64,000 bases of DNA from Parasphingopyxis sp. GTDB taxonomy: Bacteria; Pseudomonadota; Alphaproteobacteria; Sphingomonadales; Sphingomonadaceae. The notes under the pieces were generated by a model that ran no database searches, was not told the origin of the DNA, and was given only the letters and a program-made list of their open reading frames with translations. The stretch is from assembly GCF_028279465.1 (NCBI RefSeq), contig NZ_JANQNS010000013.1:1-64000 (forward strand), given 5' to 3'. Positions within the stretch are counted from its first letter, which is position 1; each line of letters begins with the position of its first letter. Both the position numbers and the translations under genes were made by a program. This document shows positions 16,438 through 26,373 of this stretch, piece after piece.

Positions 16438-17556
16438 CTAACCGGGGTCGGTCGGCGTGGCGCCTTCTTCGGCGGCGCGGCGCTGGGCGGCTTCTTCTTC
16501 CTCGTCATTATGTTCGGACCGGCGTTCGAGCGCGGCCTTGATCATCGCGACGATCGGATCGGCGAGCGCGAGGCCGATAATGCCGAACAGTGCGGCGAAC
16601 AGGATTTGCGCCGAGAGGGTGAGGGCAGGGGGCAGGTCGACCGTCTGTTTCGCGACCATCGGGATCACGACATAGCCGTCGAACGTCTGCACGACGAGAT
16701 AGACGAGAAAGGCGTAGAAGCCGAGTTCCGGGCTCGCGCTGAGGCCGACCGCGACCATGAGTACGCCGGTGATGAACGCGCCGATATTGGGGATAAAGGC
16801 CAAGAGCCCGGCGAGGATGCCGAGCAGGAGCGCCATCGGCACGCCGGCGATGGTGAGGCCGAGCCAGGTGATGAAGCCCTCGAACACCATGCCGAGAACG
16901 CGGCCCGCGAGCAGCCGCTGCAGCGTTTTCGACATGCGCTGCGTCGTCTTGCGGAATTCGGGGCGCGTGCCGCGCGGCAACATCCACTGGATACCGCGAT
17001 CATAGAGATTGGGGTCGATCGCGATGAACAGGCCGATCACCATGATGAGGAACAGCGTCGCGATGCCGCTGACCGCCGAACCGAGCGCCGAGGTGAGGCT
17101 GCCGACCGAACCCAGCACGTCGCGGATGATCTGGGTGAGCTCCGTGCCGCCCGGCGTCATGCCGAGTTCGTCGAGCATCGCGAGCAACCGCTCGAACTGA
17201 TCGGTCAGCGTGATGCGCAGCTGTTCGGCCTGGTTGGCGATCTCGATCCCGGCCAGCCAGCCGACGCCCGCCAGCCCGCCGATGATCAGCACCACGACGA
17301 CGAGCAGGCGCAGCGCGCGGCTGAACGGAATGATCGGGCGCAGCAGCTTCGTGCCGCCATCGAGCAGGGAGGCGAAAACGATGCCGGCGAGGATGAGCAA
17401 CAGCGCCTGCGCGAGTTGCCAGACGAGGAGAACGGCGACGGCGACCATCGCCCAGGCGGTGGCGCGTTTCAGTTCCCGCCGGATTACGGGATCGCGGACT
17501 TCGGCCGGCCCGAACTTGCCGTCATAGGGCCCGGGTTCGTCGTCCGGCGTCGTCAT
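16438..17556 (-). CDS. AI-2E family transporter (PerM/YdiK-like)
   Basis: A 372-residue polytopic membrane protein with about eight helices and the family's PxxxNIGAFI-type segment (AFIPNIGAFITGVLM). The family includes TqsA/YdiK exporters and Na+(Li+)/H+ antiporters, so the substrate is open. The C-terminal 45 residues are acidic and alanine-rich, probably cytoplasmic. The ATG overlaps the lepB stop as ATGA, making this the last gene of the pyrE-to-lepB operon. Confidence 0.85.
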   Translation of the reverse strand: MTTPDDEPGPYDGKFGPAEVRDPVIRRELKRATAWAMVAVAVLLVWQLAQALLLILAGIVFASLLDGGTKLLRPIIPFSRALRLLVVVVLIIGGLAGVGWLAGIEIANQAEQLRITLTDQFERLLAMLDELGMTPGGTELTQIIRDVLGSVGSLTSALGSAVSGIATLFLIMVIGLFIAIDPNLYDRGIQWMLPRGTRPEFRKTTQRMSKTLQRLLAGRVLGMVFEGFITWLGLTIAGVPMALLLGILAGLLAFIPNIGAFITGVLMVAVGLSASPELGFYAFLVYLVVQTFDGYVVIPMVAKQTVDLPPALTLSAQILFAALFGIIGLALADPIVAMIKAALERRSEHNDEEEEAAQRRAAEEGATPTDPG

Positions 17557-18485
17557 TCCTCTCCTTCGCGGCCCGGATGCAGCCCGGTGCCGGCCCGGCC
17601 GCTGCGCATCGCGCTGAACCAGCTGATCGGATTATACCAGTCCGTGGTGCCGTCGAGCGAGAAGGTGATGAATTCGGCCCGGCCGCCGATACTTTCGACG
17701 GGCACCGGCCCGCCCAGCCCACCCGGGCGCCGCGGATCGGTCGATAACGGCGCGCGGCTGTCGGCCGATTGGTCGCGATTGTCGCCCAACAGGAACAGAT
17801 GGCCCTCGGGAATGGTGATCGGCCCGTAAAAGTCGCCGGGCGAGGGGCCAAGATCGATCGTGTCGTAATAGCGGCCCTCGGGCGTATATTCGCGATAGAC
17901 GGGCATGCGGCAATAGCGCTGCCCATCGCTGCCCGTCGTAATCAGGCCCGGCACATCGTCGCACGGCACGTTTTCGTCGATCGGGATCATTGCCGGTTCG
18001 CGCTGTTCGCGCCGCAAGGGCGTGCCGTTCAGGATCACCGCACCGCCGCGCAGCTCGATCGTATCGCCGGGCAGGCCGACGACGCGCTTGATATAGTCCG
18101 ATCGCGCGCCCTGCGGCACGGTGATGACTATATCGCCGCGCTCAGGCATGCGGCCGAACAGGCGGCCCTCCATAAAGGGCAATATGTGGAAGGATGGCGA
18201 TACATAGGACCAGCCATAGGGATATTTACTGACCACGAGCCGGTCGCCCTGGATCAGCCCCGGCATCATCGACTCAGACGGGATATAGAAGGGCTTGGCG
18301 ACGAAGCTGTGAAAACCGAGCACGGCGAGGACGAGCAAGAGGATACCCTTGATCTCGCCCCACCAGTCGGTGCCCTTCTTCTCGCCATCATCTTCGGGCG
18401 CAGCGGCGCAGTCTTCGCTCGCCTTCAGGGCGGCTGCCAGATGCTCGTCGCTGTCGCTCGCGCGTTCCTGATCCAATTCACTCAC
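17553..18485 (-). CDS. lepB: Signal peptidase I
   Basis: A 310-residue type I signal peptidase. After an acidic cytoplasmic leader (about 1-42) comes one membrane helix (about 46-64), then the catalytic Ser in PSESMMPG (S72) and the general-base Lys in [11 protein letters not shown] (K133). It removes Sec and Tat signal peptides on the periplasmic face. An insert with two Cys (CDDVPGL...YCRMP) resembles other sphingomonad enzymes. The start is GTG overlapping the acpS TGA (GTGA). The acidic leader is longer than usual. Confidence 0.93.
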   Translation of the reverse strand: MSELDQERASDSDEHLAAALKASEDCAAAPEDDGEKKGTDWWGEIKGILLLVLAVLGFHSFVAKPFYIPSESMMPGLIQGDRLVVSKYPYGWSYVSPSFHILPFMEGRLFGRMPERGDIVITVPQGARSDYIKRVVGLPGDTIELRGGAVILNGTPLRREQREPAMIPIDENVPCDDVPGLITTGSDGQRYCRMPVYREYTPEGRYYDTIDLGPSPGDFYGPITIPEGHLFLLGDNRDQSADSRAPLSTDPRRPGGLGGPVPVESIGGRAEFITFSLDGTTDWYNPISWFSAMRSGRAGTGLHPGREGEE

Positions 18486-18904
18486 TCGCTTCTGTCGTCC
18501 GGCAGTTCCAGCCGGGCATAAAGGATGACGAAGGCCTGCGCCCAGGGATGGTCGTCGGTCATCGTCAGATGCACCTCCAGCCGGTGGCCGGGCGGGGTCA
18601 GCGCGTCAAGCCGCTTTTTCGCGCCGCCTGTGAGCGCCAGCGTCGGCGCGCCGCTCCGCGCGTTCACTACACCAATATCCTTCATGAACACACCCTGACG
18701 GAAACCGGTGCCCACGGCCTTGGAAAAGGCCTCTTTCGCGGCGAAGCGCTTGGCATAGGTGCCGGCGATGGTGAAGGGGCGGCGATTGGCTTTCGCGCGC
18801 TCGATCTCGGTAAAGACGCGCTGCTCGAACCGTGCACCGAACCGGTCGAGCGAGGCCTGAATACGCTCGATATTGCAGAGATCCGAGCCGATACCGATGA
18901 TCAA
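18482..18904 (-). CDS. acpS: Holo-[acyl-carrier-protein] synthase
   Basis: AcpS moves 4'-phosphopantetheine from CoA to the acyl carrier protein. The metal and CoA ligands D8 ([10 protein letters not shown]) and E58 ([10 protein letters not shown]) are present, and 140 residues is a normal length. The start is unusual. The coding region begins with TTG at 18904, because a palindromic element of about 149 bp lies directly upstream and separates the gene from a second copy of its own first codons (19086-19054). The element end supplies GGGGAGGA 8 nt before this TTG. A 61-codon frame from the older ATG crosses the element and stops at a TGA overlapping the TTG (TTGA), so reinitiation is also possible. 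acpS overlaps lepB by GTGA. Confidence 0.88.
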   Translation of the reverse strand: MIIGIGSDLCNIERIQASLDRFGARFEQRVFTEIERAKANRRPFTIAGTYAKRFAAKEAFSKAVGTGFRQGVFMKDIGVVNARSGAPTLALTGGAKKRLDALTPPGHRLEVHLTMTDDHPWAQAFVILYARLELPDDRSE

Positions 18905-19086
18905 AGGAAAAATCCTCCCCTGTAAGGGGAGGGGGACCGCGAAGCGGTGGAGGGGTATCCCGTTATCAGCGAAAGGGCTGTCTGTCCGAGACGGTGATAC
19001 CCCTCCGTCAGTCCTGCGGGCTGCCACCTCCCCCCAAGGGGGAGGATTTCAAAATTGCAGAGATCGGAACCGATACCGCTGATCAT
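18901..19086 (-). pseudogene. Displaced original acpS start read through the palindromic element
   Basis: From the ATG at 19086 the product begins [11 protein letters not shown], the true AcpS N-terminus, then continues in frame through the whole inserted element and stops at 18901-18903. The 61-codon frame has no AcpS function. It may act as a leader whose stop couples to the TTG start of the working gene. The first 33 nt match 18872-18904 at 29 positions. The ATG overlaps the stop of the preceding 32-residue frame (ATGA), showing this was the original acpS start within the operon. Confidence 0.6.
18905..19053. mobile_element. Palindromic MITE-like repeat inserted at the acpS start
   Basis: The 149-bp segment has inverted ends (AAATCCTCCCC on the left; GGGGGAGGATTT on the right) and inner palindromes (CCGCGAAGCGG; ATACCCC repeated inversely). 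It is flanked by an imperfect 33-bp direct duplication, 18872-18904 and 19054-19086. From memory, units of the ATCCTCCCC...GGGGAGGAT type are widespread in alphaproteobacterial genomes. It has no transposase, so mobilisation in trans is assumed. It remains open in the frame of the older acpS ATG. Confidence 0.75.
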
Positions 19087-19181
19087 GTTTCATTCTTTCC
19101 GATGCGATCGACGGGCTTCCCGAAAAGGTACCAAAGGACAGTTGTCAGTACCCTCACAGCAAACACTGCTCCACCCGCCAT
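19083..19181 (-). CDS. Microprotein, 32 aa, single hydrophobic helix
   Basis: ATG at 19181 lies 2 nt after the stop of the 53-residue frame, and its TGA overlaps the older acpS ATG as ATGA. The product begins MAGGAVFAVRVLTTVLWYLF, one likely membrane helix, followed by a basic tail with KPVDRIGK. I do not recognise it. Evidence for reality is positional: it completes an uninterrupted chain of coupled starts and stops between pdxJ and acpS. Confidence 0.4.
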   Translation of the reverse strand: MAGGAVFAVRVLTTVLWYLFGKPVDRIGKNET

Positions 19182-19183
19182 CA

Positions 19184-19345
19184 CTATAGTATAGGAGAGG
19201 GGAGCTCGTATCCCCCCGTCCAGTTACCAATAACGATATTCCAAACGACCATAGCGGTAATGGCCATCGCAATTACGAAAAAAGCGATGCAGACAGCCAT
19301 ATGGACGACATATAGCGGATGATATTGGCGGATTTGCTCAATCAT
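19184..19345 (-). CDS. Small membrane protein, 53 aa, coupled to pdxJ
   Basis: ATG at 19345 overlaps the pdxJ TGA as ATGA. The 53-residue product has a short polar start ([10 protein letters not shown]) and one long hydrophobic stretch (about 11-40, [16 protein letters not shown] onward), then a Gly/Pro-rich tail, so it is probably a single-pass inner-membrane protein. I do not recognise the family. The position inside an essential, densely overlapped operon argues that it is translated. Confidence 0.5.
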   Translation of the reverse strand: MIEQIRQYHPLYVVHMAVCIAFFVIAMAITAMVVWNIVIGNWTGGYELPSPIL

Positions 19346-20073
19346 CGCGCCAGATCCATTAGTTCGCGCATCCGTTTCACGCTCGTTTCGAGACCGGTGA
19401 ATATCGCCTCGCCCATAAGGAAATGGCCGATGTTCAACTCCGCGATCTGCGGGATCGCCGCTATGGGCCCGACATTGTCATAGGTCAGGCCGTGCCCGGC
19501 ATGCGGTTCGATGCCGTTCTTGGCCGCCAATGCGGCGGCATCGGCGATGCGGCGCAGTTCGGTCGCCCGCTCCTCGCCATCGAGATGCGCATAGCGGCCG
19601 GTATGGAATTCGACGACCGGTGCGCCGAGGCGCAGCGCAGCTTCGACCTGTGCGGGATCGGGTTCGATAAACAGGCTGACGCGGATATTGGCGTTTTTGA
19701 GTTCGCGCACGAACGGCGCGAGATGATTGTGTCCGCCGGCCGCGTCGAGACCGCCTTCGGTCGTGCGTTCCTCGCGCTTTTCGGGGACGATGCAGGCGGC
19801 ATGCGGCGTATGGCGCAGGGCGATGTCCAGCATCTCGTCGGTCGCCGCCATTTCGAGGTTGAGCGGGATGGTCAGCGCTTCGCTCAGCCGGTCGATATCG
19901 CCGTCGGTGATATGCCGCCGGTCCTCGCGCAGATGCGCAGTGATGCCGTCCGCGCCCGCGTCCGCCGCCTGTTCCGCCGCGCGCACCGGATCGGGATGAT
20001 CGCCGCCACGCGCGTTCCGGATCGTCGCGACATGATCGATATTCACGCCGAGGCGCAGATGATGGGCGGTCAT
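19342..20073 (-). CDS. pdxJ: Pyridoxine 5'-phosphate synthase
   Basis: A 243-residue TIM-barrel enzyme that condenses 1-deoxyxylulose 5-phosphate with 3-amino-2-oxopropyl phosphate in vitamin B6 synthesis. [17 protein letters not shown] at the N-terminus, the HLREDRRHI block and [12 protein letters not shown] at the end are family signatures. The open frame runs further upstream, but ATG at 20073 overlaps the upstream gene's stop (ATGA) and gives the normal length. It is followed by two coupled microprotein frames, then acpS. Confidence 0.95.
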   Translation of the reverse strand: MTAHHLRLGVNIDHVATIRNARGGDHPDPVRAAEQAADAGADGITAHLREDRRHITDGDIDRLSEALTIPLNLEMAATDEMLDIALRHTPHAACIVPEKREERTTEGGLDAAGGHNHLAPFVRELKNANIRVSLFIEPDPAQVEAALRLGAPVVEFHTGRYAHLDGEERATELRRIADAAALAAKNGIEPHAGHGLTYDNVGPIAAIPQIAELNIGHFLMGEAIFTGLETSVKRMRELMDLAR

Positions 20074-21143
20074 TCGGCGGTCTCCGGGCAGGCGGCGATC
20101 GAGAGCAGTTCGAAGGCAAAGCCGCGCTCGCGCGCGACATGGCCGAGCGGAAACTCGGCTTCGCTGCGGTTGGTGAACATCATGACGACCATGTCGCGCT
20201 CCGGCAGGATATAGTTGCGGCCTTGCACCCCGCCTATCGCGCCGGGCCGTTCGACCAGCTTTTGCGGTGTCGCGCATCCGGCAAGCGGCGCGGGAAACAC
20301 CCATTGGCCGAGCGCCGCATAGCCGATTGCGGGATCGCCGGTCCACATCTCATCGCGCGCGGCGGGATCGAGCAGTTCGCCGCGCATCAGCGCCCGGTCG
20401 AACGCCCAGAGATCGAATATCGACCCGTTCATGCCGCCCGCGCCGCCATAGCTGGCGAGGCGCACCGGCGGCTCGGCGGCGCCGAACTGGAAACCGGGCA
20501 CGGTCTCGCCGCCCGCCGGGAACAGCGCGGGCGCGCCCGGCAACCGATCGGCGATCAGCATGTCGAGAGATTGCCCGGTCACCCGTTCGAGCAGGCGGCC
20601 GAGAATGATGAAATTGCAATTGCTGTAATGATATCCGGCCCCGGGCGCCGCGCGCGATGGGCCCGTGCAATAGGCCTCGATCGCCGCATTGCCGCCGAAA
20701 TCCGGTCCGTAAAAGGCCGGCAGGCCGTTGGGCAGGGTGGCGCTATCTTCCGGGTCGGGCAGGCCGGACATATGCTGCAGCAGATGACGCACGGTGATCC
20801 GGTCGCGTTCGGCATTGGCGAAATCGAGCCAGTAGCGGCCGATCGGCGCATCGAGATCGATGCGGCCGGCTGCGGTCTCCTGCATGGTGAGCGTCGCGAC
20901 CAGCTGCTTGGTGATCGACGCCCAGCGCCAACGCGCGGTCAGCTGATGCGGTTCGCCGCTGCCGGGCCGCACCTCGCCGAAGCTGCGCGCATACAGAATC
21001 GTATCGCCGCGCGAGACGAGGATAACGCCGTTGAAATTCTGCGCTTCGGCCAGCGCGCCGATCCGCGCTGGCTCGATCGCCTGTGCCGGTGGGATTGCGA
21101 ACAGGCCGCACAGCAGCGCCAGGGCGGCGAGCGCCCGGCGCAT
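20070..21143 (-). CDS. Exported serine hydrolase, class C beta-lactamase/PBP4*-like
   Basis: A 357-residue protein with a signal peptide (about 1-22, ending PPAQA) and a beta-lactamase/transpeptidase fold. The nucleophile motif S76-x-x-K79 (SITK) and the YSN motif (HYSNCNF) are present. I see no clean KTG; an HxG-type third motif may replace it, as in esterases and D-aminopeptidases of this family. It probably acts in the periplasm on peptides, esters or wall fragments; clinical beta-lactamase activity should not be assumed. It overlaps pyrE by 1 nt (TAATG) and pdxJ by 4 nt. Confidence 0.85.
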   Translation of the reverse strand: MRRALAALALLCGLFAIPPAQAIEPARIGALAEAQNFNGVILVSRGDTILYARSFGEVRPGSGEPHQLTARWRWASITKQLVATLTMQETAAGRIDLDAPIGRYWLDFANAERDRITVRHLLQHMSGLPDPEDSATLPNGLPAFYGPDFGGNAAIEAYCTGPSRAAPGAGYHYSNCNFIILGRLLERVTGQSLDMLIADRLPGAPALFPAGGETVPGFQFGAAEPPVRLASYGGAGGMNGSIFDLWAFDRALMRGELLDPAARDEMWTGDPAIGYAALGQWVFPAPLAGCATPQKLVERPGAIGGVQGRNYILPERDMVVMMFTNRSEAEFPLGHVARERGFAFELLSIAACPETAE

Positions 21144-21724
21144 TACTTCGCCCGGCTGCCGGGTTTTTCGGCCGGGATCGCGGCCAGCTCCTCGGGCAGA
21201 TCGTCCGGGTCATAGACCGGGAAATCGAGCGACAGCAGCGGGAAGAAAGGTATGCCGAGATCGGCCGTGCCATTGGAGCGGTCGACCAGAGCGGCCTCGG
21301 CGACAACTTCGCCGCCCGCATTGATCACCGCGGTGATCGCTTCGCGCGAGGAGAGGCCGGTGGTCACCACATCCTCGACCATCAACACCTTCTGCCCGCG
21401 CTCCAGCCCAAAGCCGCGCCGCAGTTCGAACGTGCCTTCGGGCCGTTCGAGGAACATGGCGTCGATGCCGAGCGCCCGGCCCATCTCATGGCCGATGATC
21501 ACACCGCCCATGGCCGGCGATACGACCACGTCGATGTCGCTGCGAACTTCGCGCGGCAGGCGGGCGGCAAGCGTGGAGGCGAGGCGCGAGGCGCGCATCG
21601 GGTCCATCAATACGCGCGCGCATTGGAGGTAGCGCGCGCTGCGCTTGCCCGATGAGAGAATGAAATGGCCTTCGAGAAGCGCCTGGGCCGCCCGGAATTC
21701 GGAAAGAATATCGTCGTCGGTCAT
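21143..21724 (-). CDS. pyrE: Orotate phosphoribosyltransferase
   Basis: 193 residues from ATG at 21724 (MTDDDILSEF). The PRPP-binding motif VLMVEDVVTTGLSS and the HFILSSGKRSARYLQ substrate block place it in the short alphaproteobacterial PyrE group. It converts orotate and PRPP to OMP in pyrimidine synthesis. It opens the overlapping operon pyrE-hydrolase-pdxJ-microproteins-acpS-lepB-perM-like. Confidence 0.95.
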   Translation of the reverse strand: MTDDDILSEFRAAQALLEGHFILSSGKRSARYLQCARVLMDPMRASRLASTLAARLPREVRSDIDVVVSPAMGGVIIGHEMGRALGIDAMFLERPEGTFELRRGFGLERGQKVLMVEDVVTTGLSSREAITAVINAGGEVVAEAALVDRSNGTADLGIPFFPLLSLDFPVYDPDDLPEELAAIPAEKPGSRAK

Positions 21725-21820
21725 AATGCGCACCACCGCCTTTCGTCCGGCGGCACATAGGCGGCGGGGGCGATAGCTTCAACCCGATGCTGCGACGCAA
21801 GAATTTCCCGAAAGTGAAGC

Positions 21821-21849
21821 TTGAGGCCTGCAAATCCCGGCTCTATATA
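21821..21849 (+). promoter_or_regulatory. Sigma-70-type promoter of the cta operon
   Basis: TTGAGG (21821-21826) and TATATA (21844-21849) are separated by exactly 17 bp, 67 nt before the ctaC ATG. A short CCGCT/AGCGG hairpin (about 21884-21898) lies in the predicted leader. It is the best promoter match I noticed. Confidence 0.6.
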
Positions 21850-21915
21850 ACGCGCAAGTTTCACTATTATGTGAACTGTTTGAACCGCTCCCCGAGCGGA
21901 ACCTGTGGGGATAAA

Positions 21916-22977
21916 ATGCGTATTCTGACGAACTTGATGCTGGCCGCCGGTTTGGCCGTGGCTTCGCTTTCCGTAACGTCGGCGGTGAGTGCCGCCGCGC
22001 CGCAACCGGAACTCGCGCCGGCGCCGCAAACCGAGCTCGCACCCGCGCCGGGCACTGAAACCGAAGCGGCCGAGTCGGCTGAAGCCGAAGTGCCGGCCTT
22101 CGAACATGCGCCGGCCGTGGAAGGGTTCGGCATGCCGACCGGAGCGATGGGCATCCAGGATCAGGTGTCCGAAGTCGGTCACCAGGCCCGCTGGTTCCAC
22201 GATGCGCTGCTGATGCCGATCATCACGGCGATTTCGCTGTTCGTGCTGGCGCTACTCCTCTGGATCATCGTACGCTATAATCGCCGCCGCAATCCGACCC
22301 CGTCCAAGACGACGCACAACACGACGCTGGAAGTGATCTGGACGCTCGTTCCGGTGCTCATCCTTGTTGTCATCGCCGTGCCGTCGATCAGTCTCTTGCA
22401 GGCGCAGTATAATCTGCCTGAGGGCGAGACGGTGACGGTGAAGATCACGGGCAACCAGTGGAACTGGACCTATGAATATCCCGATCATGGCGACATTCTG
22501 CTCGTTTCGAACATGCTGGAGGAAGAGGGCGAGCAGGCCGAAGGCGCGCGGTTCCGCACCGATGCGGATGGCCCGCGCCTGCTGGCGGTTGACGAGCGCA
22601 TGGTCATTCCGGCAGGCGTCAATATCCGCTTCCTCGTGACCGCGTCTGACGTGCTGCACAGCTTCGCGGTACCGGCCTTCTGGACGAAGATCGATGCCGT
22701 GCCCGGCCGCCTCAACGAAGGCTGGACCCGGGTCGATCAGGAAGGCGTCTATTTCGGCCAATGCTCCGAACTATGCGGCGTCCGCCACGGCTATATGCCG
22801 ATCGCGGTCGAAGTCGTCTCGCCCGAACGGTTCGAGCAATGGGTGCTCGCCAATGGTGGGACGATGCCCGGAAGTGAGGAAGAGGCCGCCGAAGAGGCAC
22901 CCGCCGAAGCCGATACCGAAACGGCCGAAGACGCCGAAGAAATTGCCGCGGCCCGCTCCGCGCGCGCAGCCAGTTAA
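21916..22977 (+). CDS. ctaC: Cytochrome c oxidase subunit II
   Basis: ATG at 21916 follows GTGGGGATAAA; the frame upstream is not coding. The 353-residue product has a signal peptide (about 1-25), an Ala/Glu/Pro-rich linker unusual for subunit II (about 28-60), two membrane helices, then the periplasmic cupredoxin domain. The CuA ligand block CSELCGVRHGYM is intact and QWNWTYEY is the electron-entry aromatic patch. There is no C-terminal cytochrome c domain; the end is an acidic Ala/Glu tail. It receives electrons from cytochrome c in the aa3 oxidase. Confidence 0.95.
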   Translation: MRILTNLMLAAGLAVASLSVTSAVSAAAPQPELAPAPQTELAPAPGTETEAAESAEAEVPAFEHAPAVEGFGMPTGAMGIQDQVSEVGHQARWFHDALLMPIITAISLFVLALLLWIIVRYNRRRNPTPSKTTHNTTLEVIWTLVPVLILVVIAVPSISLLQAQYNLPEGETVTVKITGNQWNWTYEYPDHGDILLVSNMLEEEGEQAEGARFRTDADGPRLLAVDERMVIPAGVNIRFLVTASDVLHSFAVPAFWTKIDAVPGRLNEGWTRVDQEGVYFGQCSELCGVRHGYMPIAVEVVSPERFEQWVLANGGTMPGSEEEAAEEAPAEADTETAEDAEEIAAARSARAAS

Positions 22978-24651
<1,674 letters not shown>

Positions 24652-24659
24652 GAACTAGG

Positions 24660-24685
24660 CCGCCACCCGCATCGCCGGGTGGCGG
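24660..24685 (+). other. 10-bp hairpin between ctaD and ctaB
   Basis: CCGCCACCCG (24660-24669) pairs perfectly with CGGGTGGCGG (24676-24685), loop 6 nt. It ends 6 nt before the ctaB ATG and has no U-tract, so it is more likely an mRNA-stability or translation-control hairpin than a terminator. Confidence 0.55.
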
Positions 24686-24691
24686 ACCCGG

Positions 24692-25651
24692 ATGGAATTG
24701 ATGAACACACGGACCGCCTCTGTCCCCGCCCGTACCTCGACGGGCCATGTCATCGCCGATTGGCGCGATTTCTACGCGCTGACCAAGCCCGGCGTGATGA
24801 AGCTCGTCGTGTTCACCGGGCTCGCCGGGATGCTGGCCGCGCCGACCCAACTGCATCCCGTCCTCGCCTTCACCGCCATTCTCGCGATTGCGCTCGCGCA
24901 TGGCGCGGCGGCGACGCTGAACCAATGGTATGAAGCTGATATCGACGCGGTGATGAAGCGAACGGCGGACCGCCCGATCCCCGCCGGACGGATGGACCGG
25001 GAGACCGCGCTCCAGTTCGGCGTCGGGCTCGGCGTCTTCTCCGTCATGCTGATGGGCATCGCCGCCAACTGGCTGGCCGCCGCGACGCTTGCCGCCGCGA
25101 TCCTCTTCTACGTGGTCATCTACACGATCTGGCTCAAGCGCCGCACGCCGCAGAATATCGTGATCGGCGGGGCCGCGGGCGCTTTCCCGCCGCTGATCGG
25201 CTGGGCCGCGGCGACCGGCGATATTACGCTGATGCCGATCCTGCTCTTCACGCTGATCTTCCTGTGGACGCCGCCGCATTTCTGGGCGCTGAGCCTGTTC
25301 GTGAACGCGGATTATGCGCGCGCCGGCGTGCCGATGATGACGGTGGTCGCGGGCACGCGCTCCACGCGCCGGCAGATGCTGGCCTACACGATCCCGATGG
25401 CGGCCGTCGCCATCGCGCCCTGGCCACTCGGCCTGGCCGGCGCGATCTACGGCGTGACGGCCACCGCACTGAGCCTCGTCTTCCTCGCGCTGGCGATTGC
25501 GGTAGTCCGCAACCCGTCCGAAAAGACCGCGCATATGGTGCCCGAGAAGCGGCTGTTCCTCTTCTCGATCCTCTATCTCTTCGCCCTGTTCGGCGCGCTC
25601 GTCGTCGATGCATGGGCGCCGACGATCCTCGCGATAGGAGCCGGCTCATGA
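24692..25651 (+). CDS. ctaB: Protoheme IX farnesyltransferase
   Basis: A 319-residue UbiA-family prenyltransferase that adds the farnesyl tail to heme b, giving heme O for the aa3 oxidase. The polyprenyl/Mg motif [19 protein letters not shown] is complete, as is the second acidic loop. About nine helices. Start could be 24692 or 24701 (both ATG); GGCGGA is nearer the first but sits in the hairpin stem. It overlaps the next small gene by ATGA. Confidence 0.94.
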   Translation: MELMNTRTASVPARTSTGHVIADWRDFYALTKPGVMKLVVFTGLAGMLAAPTQLHPVLAFTAILAIALAHGAAATLNQWYEADIDAVMKRTADRPIPAGRMDRETALQFGVGLGVFSVMLMGIAANWLAAATLAAAILFYVVIYTIWLKRRTPQNIVIGGAAGAFPPLIGWAAATGDITLMPILLFTLIFLWTPPHFWALSLFVNADYARAGVPMMTVVAGTRSTRRQMLAYTIPMAAVAIAPWPLGLAGAIYGVTATALSLVFLALAIAVVRNPSEKTAHMVPEKRLFLFSILYLFALFGALVVDAWAPTILAIGAGS

Positions 25652-25779
25652 CCCCCGACGACGAAGATCTGATCCGCAGCCGCCAGAAGAGCCGCGCGCT
25701 CGTCACCGCGCTGATTCTCGGCGGACTGGCCCTGCTCTTCTATCTGATCACCATCGCCAAGCTGCTGGTGGCCTCATGA
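25648..25779 (+). CDS. Small CoxF-like membrane protein of the oxidase operon
   Basis: 43 residues between ctaB and ctaG, overlapping both by ATGA. A basic stretch (IRSRQKSR) precedes one membrane helix ([20 protein letters not shown]). Short proteins of this form occupy the same position in many alphaproteobacterial cox operons and are sometimes called CoxF. The role is unproven; it probably assists copper or subunit assembly with CtaG. Confidence 0.75.
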   Translation: MTPDDEDLIRSRQKSRALVTALILGGLALLFYLITIAKLLVAS

Positions 25780-26327
25780 ACCTCGCACTCCAACAGAAGA
25801 ACCGGCGCAGCGCCACCATGGCGGTGCTGCTCGTCGCCGGGATGATCGCGCTCGGCTTCGCGTCCGTGCCGCTCTATCGCATCTTCTGTCAGGTCACGGG
25901 TTTCGGCGGCACGACCCAGCGGGTCGAAGCGATGTCGAGCGATGTGGCCGCGACGGGGCGCATGGTCACCGTGCGGTTCGATTCCAACACGGCCCGCGAT
26001 CTTCCTTGGAATTTCGCGCCGGAGCGTAACACCGAAACCGTCCAGATCGGCGAGCGCGCGCTCGCTTTCTACCGGGCGGAAAATATGGGTACGCGCCCGG
26101 TTACCGGCACCGCGACGTTCAACGTCACGCCGCTCGAGGCGGGCCGCTATTTCAACAAGATTCAGTGCTTCTGCTTCGAGCGCCAGACGCTCGCGCCGGG
26201 CCAGGATATCCGCATGCCGGTCACCTATTTCGTCGATCCGGCGATCCTCGACGATCCCGATATCGGCGATGTCGAGGAAATCACCCTCTCTTATACTTTC
26301 TACCCCGTGGACGATCAGGCATCCTAG
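25776..26327 (+). CDS. ctaG: Cytochrome c oxidase assembly protein CtaG/Cox11
   Basis: A 183-residue single-pass protein (helix about 14-34) with a periplasmic immunoglobulin-like copper domain. The CFCF copper motif (KIQCFCFERQTL) and the PLYRIFCQVTGFGG segment after the helix are diagnostic. It delivers copper to the CuB site of subunit I. It overlaps the CoxF-like gene by ATGA. Confidence 0.96.
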   Translation: MNLALQQKNRRSATMAVLLVAGMIALGFASVPLYRIFCQVTGFGGTTQRVEAMSSDVAATGRMVTVRFDSNTARDLPWNFAPERNTETVQIGERALAFYRAENMGTRPVTGTATFNVTPLEAGRYFNKIQCFCFERQTLAPGQDIRMPVTYFVDPAILDDPDIGDVEEITLSYTFYPVDDQAS

Positions 26328-26373
26328 GGCTAGAGAGCTGACCGTAACGCTTCACTAAAGGGATTCGAGCGCA

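Noticed and set aside
16510-17829. 439-codon frame antisense to the perM-like gene
   Set aside because: Same artefact: charged, repetitive translation opposite a membrane protein gene.
18905-19053. Complete insertion sequence
   Set aside because: The element is only 149 bp with no transposase frame, so it can only be a non-autonomous palindromic unit.
19090-19272. 60-codon frame between pdxJ and acpS
   Set aside because: It lies in a different frame from the ATGA-coupled 53- and 32-codon frames and has no ribosome site or coupling; those two explain the gap better.
20070-21143. Antibiotic-resistance beta-lactamase
   Set aside because: SxxK and YSN are present but the third motif is not a clear KTG, and it sits in a housekeeping operon; a general serine hydrolase is the safer call.
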